Positions 1 to 5,039 of a stretch of 5,039 nucleotides of DNA are shown here, piece by piece; positions within the stretch are counted from its first letter, which is position 1, and each line of letters opens with the position of its first letter. Below the pieces are notes generated by a model, which saw only the letters and a program-made list of their open reading frames with translations, ran no database searches and had not been told where the DNA came from. This DNA is from Nitrospirota bacterium. GTDB taxonomy: Bacteria > Nitrospirota > Thermodesulfovibrionia > Thermodesulfovibrionales > JdFR-85. A program made the translations under genes and the position numbers. The DNA is taken from contig JAADHP010000273.1 of assembly GCA_013151785.1 (NCBI GenBank), forward strand, positions 1 through 5,039, written 5' to 3'.

Positions 1-1527
1 TATTCTATTTCTATAGAAACCTGTGCCTATGCTAATAGTGGTCTTCTCCTGAGGGATGAAGGTGAGAAGGGCGAGGAGATTATGTACAGTACCGTCTCTT
101 TCACCTCTTTCAAGCCTCTCATCAGCATAGTATTCGTAGTATTGAAGATTGTCATTGCTGTACTTTTTGAAATAATAAACAACAGTTCCTGTAAGCCAGG
201 CAGTAGGGGCATAGGTGGTGTTCAACCTTATCACATGTGATTTCTCAGGAGCTGAATTATAAACAGGATTCCTTGTGTTTGTAAAAATATATTCAGTCCT
301 GAATTTCAGTCTTTTTAACAGCCTTCCATATACCTTTAATGAGAAGCTCTGTTTTGTGGTATTCTGGTCCAGCCTTGGCCAGGCATCGGCATCTGATCTC
401 TCAATGGACGTAAGTGTGTAACCACCCAGTATAGAAATAGCCTTTGAAGGCCTGTATCTTATGTTAAAACTGATTGAGTGGGTCTTCCTGTCAATGGGTT
501 GTCTTAATGAATAGGTTAAAGCATAATTGTCTCCCCTCAGTGTTGCTGTATCATCAACATTATTGTCATGAGCAACATAATGCCATCTTATGAAAAATCC
601 CAGATCATGCATGGGAAGATAAGAAAGCTGAATCCCTGAATAAAAACCCTCTCTCTTTGCACCACTGAAGTGGTTTAAAGCCCTGCTGTTACCAAGAGTC
701 AGAGAGCCTACAATCCTTCCAGTATAGGATGTATGGATCTTTATAAAATCAGAAGAAGACCTTAATTCAGGTATCACATTATGGGGAAAGGTGTCCGCAG
801 GTCGCAGAGTGGTAGCAGGATAGGTGTCTTTCAGGGTATCATCACCACCTGGCAAGAAGTTCTTTTCCCTGTGTGTGTACTCGATCTCCAGAGGACCGAA
901 ATGTCCGTTGGTTCCCATAGTTAATTCCTTTGTATCAAAATCAATATCTCTACTCTGTGATGTCTTCGTTAAATCCTCGAAATAGCCTATAGCAAAGCGT
1001 TGTTGTTCAGTCCCCTCTTTATGATAGTTGAAATATCTTGTAAACACATGAAATGGATAGTTGGGGACTTTAAGTCTCAAGGTGAACTCTGTCTTTGATG
1101 TTTTCACTTCATATTCATCACCCTTGTTACGTTCATCATAATGAAACTCTGGTGAAGCAGAGGGAAAAGAGAAATCGTAATGTCTGTGATTGTGAACCAT
1201 CCCAATACTTACCAGTCTTGAAAGCAGGATATCCCTGTATGCATATCCTGTATCAAGATAGTAGTTATCATCTGACAGGCTAAAGACTTCCAGGTGAAAG
1301 CGATGTGGTAGCGGATATGTCTCTGCTATTCCTTTGAAGGTAATGGAATCATCTGGCTCTGAATACTCCAGAACCCTTTTAGCACCTTTTAAATCAATAA
1401 AATTGTATCCCGCCGAAAGCTGATAGGTGGGCGGATATTCAGATTTATATCCCAGTTCCAGTCCATACACATGCAGAGGCAATAAAATAGCAGCAACCAG
1501 AACAATGAACAGACTGCATCTATTCAC
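1..1527 (-). CDS. MtrB/PioB-like outer-membrane beta-barrel protein of a decaheme cytochrome conduit (partial, C-terminus outside window)
   Basis: The minus strand is open for 509 codons from a GTG at 1527 to the window edge, with no stop, so the 3' end is missing. The GTG overlaps the TGA of the upstream cytochrome gene (GTGA) and has a strong GGGGAGG ribosome site eight bases before it, inside that gene; this decides the start. Residues 1-22 form a Sec signal peptide: Arg3, a hydrophobic core, and a likely cut after Val-Tyr-Gly. The mature part looks like a large beta-barrel, with alternating aromatic/polar strands joined by charged turns, for example near residues 295-320, 348-375, 394-420 and 432-459. 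I see no cysteine after the signal peptide. MtrB/PioB porins are typically about 650-750 residues, so perhaps a quarter is missing. The family sheathes a periplasmic decaheme cytochrome in the outer membrane so electrons can cross it. The assignment rests mainly on the neighbouring decaheme gene plus barrel character; another barrel family is possible. Confidence 0.78.
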   Translation of the reverse strand, partial: MNRCSLFIVLVAAILLPLHVYGLELGYKSEYPPTYQLSAGYNFIDLKGAKRVLEYSEPDDSITFKGIAETYPLPHRFHLEVFSLSDDNYYLDTGYAYRDILLSRLVSIGMVHNHRHYDFSFPSASPEFHYDERNKGDEYEVKTSKTEFTLRLKVPNYPFHVFTRYFNYHKEGTEQQRFAIGYFEDLTKTSQSRDIDFDTKELTMGTNGHFGPLEIEYTHREKNFLPGGDDTLKDTYPATTLRPADTFPHNVIPELRSSSDFIKIHTSYTGRIVGSLTLGNSRALNHFSGAKREGFYSGIQLSYLPMHDLGFFIRWHYVAHDNNVDDTATLRGDNYALTYSLRQPIDRKTHSISFNIRYRPSKAISILGGYTLTSIERSDADAWPRLDQNTTKQSFSLKVYGRLLKRLKFRTEYIFTNTRNPVYNSAPEKSHVIRLNTTYAPTAWLTGTVVYYFKKYSNDNLQYYEYYADERLERGERDGTVHNLLALLTFIPQEKTTISIGTGFYRNRI

Positions 1528-2540
1528 TGTGTGAACCTCCCCGTGCCAGTAGTGGATGGCAGGTCAGTGCCATGTATTGTGCTGTGGCAGTCTGTACACC
1601 TTGTAAAGAAGTATCTCTTTTTGTCGTAAGTCATATACTCACCTGTAGTGGTGTTCAACCTGTGGCTCTCATGACACTGGAGACATAAAAAGGGTTCCCG
1701 GACTACCAAAAGATTATTGTTAGGTGATCCATGAGGCACATGACAGGTGAGACAATCCTCTGTCAGGTCTCCATGCTCATAAAGAAAGGGGCCTTCCTTT
1801 TCTCCATGGCACTGGGTGCATGTCTCCTTAACCGTCTCCCTTTTCAACAGATGTTCAGTCGTGGTACCATGGGCATCATGGCAATCTGTACAGAATACCT
1901 TACCTTCTCTGACAGGATGGTGGCTTGGCAGATTATAAAGTGCCCTGATATCCTGATGGCATTTGAAACACATCTCTGCAGTCTCTCTGGGCTTGACCTT
2001 CAGGTCAGGCCCTTTATGTATAACATGACAATCTGAACAGGATACATCATTCATGGCATGAACACCTGCATTCCAGTCATGAAGATTAAATGTGGCGTTA
2101 CCTGTATGGCATTTCAGACATATAAGGCTCTTGGCAGGTGCTGGTAGATTTTTTAAATTAATAAGGGTTTTATAATTACAGGCTGTCTTTTTTCCCTTCT
2201 TGAGGTTTTCCTCAACAAGCTCCTTTGTTATACCTTTAATAGCAAGACTCCCGGGGCCATGACAGGACTCACAATCCACCAGTGGAAGCCCTGACTCTCT
2301 TTTCAATTGTGCCCCCATGGTGCTGGCATCAAAGGCTGCCTTTATACGGTCATGCTCATGACAGGCACTGAGGCAGTTATCTGTGCCAACATACTCAGCA
2401 TCCAGCCTTCCTGCAATCATTCTCTCATATTCTTTCATAGGAAGTATTGGTCTGGAACGCTTTAATTCTGTACAACCAATGATTATGAGCAGAATTATAA
2501 GTATACCTGAAAAAAATGCTATTTTCCCCTGTCTTTTCAT
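1524..2540 (-). CDS. DmsE/MtrA-type decaheme c-type cytochrome, predicted lipoprotein
   Basis: The 338-residue protein has ten heme-attachment sites. Nine are CXXCH, with first cysteines at residues 90, 141, 168, 191, 217, 241, 263, 286 and 315. The first site, Cys56-Cys60-His61, is CX3CH. Many extra histidines (63, 154, 161, 175, 207/208, 224, 230, 256, 270, 293, 323) could be distal ligands for bis-His hemes. Length and heme count match the MtrA/DmsE family, in which MtrA has about 333 residues and ten hemes. The N-terminus (Lys2, Arg3, hydrophobic residues 7-21, then Ile-Ile-Gly-Cys23) is a lipobox. Thr at +2 gives no inner-membrane retention signal, so an outer-membrane anchor is inferred. 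The ATG has a GGAG ten bases upstream. The stop overlaps the barrel gene by four bases, implying coupled synthesis. Inferred role: carry electrons from periplasmic donors into the barrel partner, for metal or other extracellular electron acceptors or, in reverse, donors. The direction cannot be read from sequence. Confidence 0.9.
   Translation of the reverse strand: MKRQGKIAFFSGILIILLIIIGCTELKRSRPILPMKEYERMIAGRLDAEYVGTDNCLSACHEHDRIKAAFDASTMGAQLKRESGLPLVDCESCHGPGSLAIKGITKELVEENLKKGKKTACNYKTLINLKNLPAPAKSLICLKCHTGNATFNLHDWNAGVHAMNDVSCSDCHVIHKGPDLKVKPRETAEMCFKCHQDIRALYNLPSHHPVREGKVFCTDCHDAHGTTTEHLLKRETVKETCTQCHGEKEGPFLYEHGDLTEDCLTCHVPHGSPNNNLLVVREPFLCLQCHESHRLNTTTGEYMTYDKKRYFFTRCTDCHSTIHGTDLPSTTGTGRFTQ
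1536..1542 (-). promoter_or_regulatory. Ribosome binding site of the barrel gene, inside the cytochrome gene
   Basis: GGGGAGG lies eight bases before the GTG at 1527, within the last codons of the cytochrome gene. It supports this GTG over later in-frame starts, which would remove the signal peptide. Being inside the upstream gene, it favours translational coupling or reinitiation at the GTGA overlap. Confidence 0.8.
2358..2375 (-). other. Non-canonical CX3CH heme-binding motif (heme 1 of the decaheme cytochrome)
   Basis: Residues 56-61 read Cys-Leu-Ser-Ala-Cys-His, with three residues between the cysteines where the other nine sites have two. The frame is intact on both sides, so this is not a sequencing frameshift; it amounts to one extra codon in the motif. 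Expanded motifs such as CX4CH are known to bind heme in some tetraheme cytochromes c3, so heme attachment here is plausible but not proven. Confidence 0.75.
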
Positions 2541-2729
2541 CCCTTAACCGCTCCGATTTTAAAAATTGTCAACCTTTCTTTAAACATACACTGACAAAAA
2601 GTTTTTATTCAACCCAAATCCATTGATAAAGTCTATACAGTGCTATTATTGTTATTCTTATAACTGGATTCAAGATTCAATTTACAAGAATCCCTGTCCC
2701 AATGTCATCCTGCTGATTCTGATTATTAA
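2541..2729. other. Intergenic spacer between argF and the cytochrome gene
   Basis: This AT-rich 189-base spacer divides the arginine genes from the electron-transfer genes. Just past the argF stop is a short AT-only palindrome (TGATTAATAATCA on the minus strand), and GTTAT/ATAAC arms lie at 2651-2664. Neither has a GC-rich stem followed by a T run, so no intrinsic terminator can be called. I see no open frame with a credible start. Read-through from argF into the cytochrome gene cannot be excluded. Confidence 0.6.
2645..2673 (-). promoter_or_regulatory. Weak sigma-70-like promoter candidate for the cytochrome/barrel pair
   Basis: On the minus strand, TTGAAT (2673-2668) and AATAAT (2650-2645) are separated by 17 bases. 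They match the -35 and -10 consensus at four and five of six positions. A start near 2638 would give a leader of about 100 bases before the cytochrome ATG. The region is AT-rich, so a chance match is quite possible. Confidence 0.3.
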
Positions 2730-3635
2730 TCATTGAACCAGTAGCATCTCAAGCAGGGCCTTCTGCGCATAAAGGCGATTCTCTGCCTGATCAAAAACCA
2801 CACTTGATGGACCATCCAACACCTCATTGGTTATCTCCTCGCCTCTGTGAGCAGGCAGACAATGCATAACAATCACATCCTCCCTGGCGCATCCAACAAG
2901 CTGGAGATTTACCTGATAGGGCTGGAATCTCTTTTTCTTTTTATCCTTTTCTGCCTCCTGGCCCATGCTGACCCACACATCGGTATATATAACATCTGCA
3001 CGGCCTGCAGCCTCTTTTGGGTCCCTCAGGATGATTATCTCTCCATCACCACTCCTTGCCTCTTCCAGCACCTCTGCATCAGGCTCATACCCCTCTGGAC
3101 AGGCCACATTTAAAGAAAACCCTATCCTGCCTGCTGCCTCTATTAATGAGTTTGCAACATTATTACCATCACCTATATAGGCCACCTTGAGCCCTGCTAT
3201 ACGGTCTTTTTTTTCTTTGATGGTCATGAGATCAGCAAGTGCCTGACATGGATGATGTAAATCACTGAGCCCATTTATAACAGGTATATCTGAGGCAGAA
3301 GAAAACCTGATAAGCCTTTCATGTTCAAAGGTTCTTATCACAAGGGCATCAAGATAACGTGATAAGACCCTGGCCGTGTCCTCTATGGTCTCCCCTCTGC
3401 CAAGTTGTATCTCCGAGGGAGTCATATACACAGCCTGTGCCCCTAACTGGTATATACCTACCTCAAAAGAGATCCTTGTACGAGTTGAGGGTTTTTCAAA
3501 CAAAAGCCCTATACTCTTACCAATAAGGGGACACTGCTGTGCATCAACTCCGGCCTTCAGGCTTATTGCCCTTTCAATAATGGCATTGATCTCCTCTTTT
3601 GTAAGATCCCATAGTCTTAAAAAATGCCTCTTCAT
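2730..3635 (-). CDS. argF: Ornithine carbamoyltransferase
   Basis: This enzyme transfers the carbamoyl group of carbamoyl phosphate to ornithine, giving citrulline, in cytoplasmic arginine biosynthesis. The 301-residue length is typical of anabolic forms. The carbamoyl-phosphate loop Ser-Thr-Arg-Thr-Arg is at 50-54, with Phe46-Glu47-Lys48-Pro49 just before it. His128-Pro-Cys-Gln131 is the second phosphate-site motif. The ornithine-binding half has Gly155-Asp-Gly-Asn-Asn, Asp219-Val-Trp-Val with the Ser223-Met-Gly loop, and His258-Cys-Leu-Pro261. The His-Pro-Cys-Gln and Ser-Met-Gly loops separate it from aspartate carbamoyltransferase, and no acetylornithine-specific variant features were noted. 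The ATG overlaps the argD stop (ATGA), with TGGAGG five bases upstream inside argD, so translation is probably coupled to argD. All key residues are present and the frame is intact. Confidence 0.96.
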   Translation of the reverse strand: MKRHFLRLWDLTKEEINAIIERAISLKAGVDAQQCPLIGKSIGLLFEKPSTRTRISFEVGIYQLGAQAVYMTPSEIQLGRGETIEDTARVLSRYLDALVIRTFEHERLIRFSSASDIPVINGLSDLHHPCQALADLMTIKEKKDRIAGLKVAYIGDGNNVANSLIEAAGRIGFSLNVACPEGYEPDAEVLEEARSGDGEIIILRDPKEAAGRADVIYTDVWVSMGQEAEKDKKKKRFQPYQVNLQLVGCAREDVIVMHCLPAHRGEEITNEVLDGPSSVVFDQAENRLYAQKALLEMLLVQ

Positions 3636-4828
3636 GACAGCCTCCAGAGGATGTCTGCGAGGATATCCAGGGCAGTATCAATATCCTCTTCAGTTATTAT
3701 AAGGGGTGGAGTAAACCTCAGGGTGGTACCTGCTGTACAGTTTATAAGAAGTCCCTTCTCAATACATGCCTTCACGATTGGTTGACATTCCCTTGTAAGC
3801 TCCACACCCACCATCAAGCCTATCCCCCTGATATCAACTATTATACCCGAAAACTCCTCTTTAAGTTTATATAGTTTATCTTTTAGATACCCTCCAAGAC
3901 GAGCGCATTCCTTCAGTATAAAGGCATCATCTTCAAGTATCGTCTCAAGGGTGGCAACAGCTGCCTGACAGACAAGGGGATTACCACCAAAAGTAGAGGC
4001 ATGACTACCAGGTGTAAAGGATGATGCAACATGCTCTTTTGCCAGCATTGCACCTATGGGAACACCTCCGCCAAGGCCCTTTGCAAGTGTCATGATATCT
4101 GGCTCAATACCAAAATGTTCATAGGCAAAGAGCCTGCCTGTTCTTCCCATGCCTGTCTGTACCTCATCAAGTATGAGAAGCACCCCCTTTTCATTACAGA
4201 GTGTGCGTACATTCTTAAAATACTCCTGTGAAGGAACCTTCACACCACCTTCGCCCTGAATGGGCTCAAGCATTACAGCACAGGTTCTATCATCTATGGC
4301 AGAGTGTAACGCATCAATATCATTAAAAGACACATATTTAAATCCTGGAAGAAGTGGTTCAAAGCCCTTCTGAATTTTCTCCTGGCCTGTAGCAGTAATA
4401 GTGGCCATGGTTCTGCCATGGAATGAGTTATAGGCTGTAATTATTTCATATCTGTTTTCACCATAATGCTCATTTGCATATTTTCTGGCAAGTTTTATAG
4501 CCGCCTCATTCGCCTCAGCACCTGAATTGCAGAAAAAAACCCTGTCAGCAAAGGAGTTTTCAACAAGCAGTTTTGCAAGTTTTATCTGGGAGTCAATATG
4601 ATAGAGATTTGAGACATGCAGCAGTCTCTGTGCCTGTTTTTGTATAGATACAACTACCCTTGGATGGCAATGGCCAAGTATATTCACTGCAATACCGCCT
4701 ACAAAATCAAGATACTCCTTGCCATCATCACCGTATACCCTGGCACCCCGCCCCTTCACTAACACAACAGGATACCTGTTGTAAGTGTTCATCAGATATT
4801 TTGCTGCCTCATCAAGTAGCCTCTTCAT
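3632..4828 (-). CDS. argD: Acetylornithine aminotransferase
   Basis: This is a class III, PLP-dependent aminotransferase of 398 residues, the usual length. It interconverts N-acetylglutamate semialdehyde and N-acetylornithine, with glutamate as amino donor, in the cytoplasmic arginine pathway. The N-terminal part has the Gly-Lys-Glu-Tyr-Leu-Asp-Phe segment at 36-42 and Gly44-Gly-Ile-Ala-Val. The phosphate-binding loop Asn101-Ser-Gly-Ala-Glu-Ala-Asn is clear, as is Phe136-His-Gly-Arg139. Glu188-Pro-Ile-Gln-Gly-Glu193 and Asp221-Glu-Val-Gln224 contact the cofactor, and Lys250 in Leu-Ala-Lys-Gly is the Schiff-base lysine. The ATG at 4828 has AGGAG seven bases upstream; Met13 is a less likely alternative. 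Close relatives (ornithine, GABA and succinylornithine aminotransferases) share these motifs, but the overlap with argF makes the arginine role the best call. It may also act on N-succinyl-diaminopimelate in lysine synthesis, as some ArgD proteins do. Confidence 0.94.
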   Translation of the reverse strand: MKRLLDEAAKYLMNTYNRYPVVLVKGRGARVYGDDGKEYLDFVGGIAVNILGHCHPRVVVSIQKQAQRLLHVSNLYHIDSQIKLAKLLVENSFADRVFFCNSGAEANEAAIKLARKYANEHYGENRYEIITAYNSFHGRTMATITATGQEKIQKGFEPLLPGFKYVSFNDIDALHSAIDDRTCAVMLEPIQGEGGVKVPSQEYFKNVRTLCNEKGVLLILDEVQTGMGRTGRLFAYEHFGIEPDIMTLAKGLGGGVPIGAMLAKEHVASSFTPGSHASTFGGNPLVCQAAVATLETILEDDAFILKECARLGGYLKDKLYKLKEEFSGIIVDIRGIGLMVGVELTRECQPIVKACIEKGLLINCTAGTTLRFTPPLIITEEDIDTALDILADILWRLS

Positions 4829-4890
4829 CTCAAAAACTCCTATTCATCAATGTATCCTTATAAGTGGTATGGTTGAGTCTGAACGGTTTT

Positions 4891-4969
4891 GAATTTTGCA
4901 TAAGATTTGCCAGGAGGGGAAGAGCCCCAAAAATCAGGGATTTTTTGGGACCCCTGAATCGCAAAATTC
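4891..4969. repeat. Distant inverted repeat GAATTTTGC / GCAAAATTC
   Basis: Nine-base perfect arms lie at 4891-4899 and 4961-4969, bracketing the first hairpin. The arms alternate with those of the hairpins, so they could pair only if the inner structures rearrange. An arm this short at this distance could be chance, but it sits in an unusually palindromic stretch. Confidence 0.4.
4925..4949. repeat. Hairpin 1 of the repeat cluster upstream of argD
   Basis: CCCAAAAATC (4926-4935) pairs with GATTTTTTGGG (4939-4949) across a three-base loop, with one bulged base. The T run lies inside the stem, not after it, so this is not a standard intrinsic terminator. Its layout and sequence resemble the second hairpin at 4985-5011. 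Confidence 0.7.
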
Positions 4970-4987
4970 CCTCGGAAGCGGGGTCCC
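4947..4987. repeat. Inverted repeat GGGACCCC / GGGGTCCC joining the two hairpins
   Basis: Eight-base perfect arms are at 4947-4954 and 4980-4987. They share bases with the 3' arm of hairpin 1 and the 5' arm of hairpin 2, so the central stem and the flanking hairpins are partly exclusive. Confidence 0.6.
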
Positions 4988-5011
4988 CGAAAAGTCGTAG
5001 ACTTTTTGGGG
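4985..5011. repeat. Hairpin 2 of the repeat cluster upstream of argD
   Basis: CCCCGAAAAGTC (4985-4996) and GACTTTTTGGGG (5000-5011) form a 12-pair stem with a GTA loop. Read as plus-strand RNA, the one imperfect position is a G-U wobble; on the minus strand it becomes A-C. The structure is therefore slightly better as a plus-strand transcript. Confidence 0.75.
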
Positions 5012-5039
5012 CAGGGACTTGGATGTCCGCTGAGAATGA

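Larger units (their letters stand above)
4829..5039. other. Region upstream of argD to the window edge
   Basis: No credible coding sequence was found in these 211 bases. The part next to argD (4829-4884) holds its ribosome site, AGGAG at 4837-4841, and a TTATAA at 4858-4863 that could be a -10 but has no good -35 partner. The rest is dominated by nested inverted repeats. An upstream gene whose transcript reads into argD may lie beyond the window. Confidence 0.55.

Noticed and set aside
27..212. 61-codon minus-strand frame near the left edge
   Set aside because: It is in a different frame from the long barrel gene covering the same bases and has no family resemblance or upstream coupling.
1731..2036. 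101-codon open frame on the plus strand
   Set aside because: It lies wholly inside the decaheme cytochrome gene, whose ten heme motifs prove the minus-strand frame. It is a shadow.
2544..2572. A perfect TTGACA (-35-like) on the minus strand at 2572-2567 near the cytochrome start
   Set aside because: The matching -10 position (GGTTAA) is poor and would place the transcript start at or inside the start codon.
2922..2946. Lysine-rich stretch in ArgF (residues 230-236), considered as a possible insertion
   Set aside because: A charged variable loop after the Ser-Met-Gly motif is normal in ornithine carbamoyltransferases, and total length is typical.
4858..4886. Possible argD promoter with TTATAA as -10
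   Set aside because: No acceptable -35 sits 16-18 bases upstream, and TTATAA is common in AT-rich DNA. argD may be transcribed from further upstream.
4925..5011. The two hairpins as ordinary intrinsic terminators
   Set aside because: Their T runs are within the stems and are followed by G-rich sequence, not by a U tract.

Overview
The window carries four protein-coding genes, all on the minus strand, so transcription runs from high to low coordinates. It looks like a chromosomal piece of a Gram-negative, anaerobic or microaerophilic bacterium that respires with multiheme cytochromes. The double-membrane architecture is implied by an outer-membrane beta-barrel protein, a lipoprotein signal and a ten-heme c-type cytochrome. 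Base composition is moderate, with frequent AGG, ATA and CTG codons. This would suit Nitrospirota (Thermodesulfovibrio-like) or a delta-proteobacterial lineage, but the taxonomic guess is inference only.

Right half (4828 to 2730): argD (acetylornithine aminotransferase) and argF (ornithine carbamoyltransferase) are complete and overlap by the four bases ATGA. They form a translationally coupled arginine biosynthesis pair: ArgD makes N-acetylornithine and, after deacetylation, ArgF carbamoylates ornithine to citrulline. Upstream of argD, at 4885-5011, is a dense nest of inverted repeats, including two hairpins of related sequence. It resembles an intergenic repeat element more than a simple promoter or terminator.

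A 189-base spacer (2541-2729) separates argF from the left-hand module. It contains one weak promoter candidate and no convincing intrinsic terminator.

Left half (2540 to 1): this is an MtrA/DmsE-type decaheme cytochrome gene followed by a gene for an MtrB/PioB-like outer-membrane beta-barrel protein. The second gene fills 1-1527 without a stop and runs off the left edge. The two overlap by GTGA. Together they have the architecture of a porin-cytochrome conduit that moves electrons across the outer membrane. The cytochrome has a predicted lipid anchor, and its first heme site is CX3CH instead of CXXCH. Any third component (extracellular cytochrome or surface oxidoreductase) would lie outside the window.

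No RNA genes, CRISPR arrays, insertion sequences or transposase remnants were seen.
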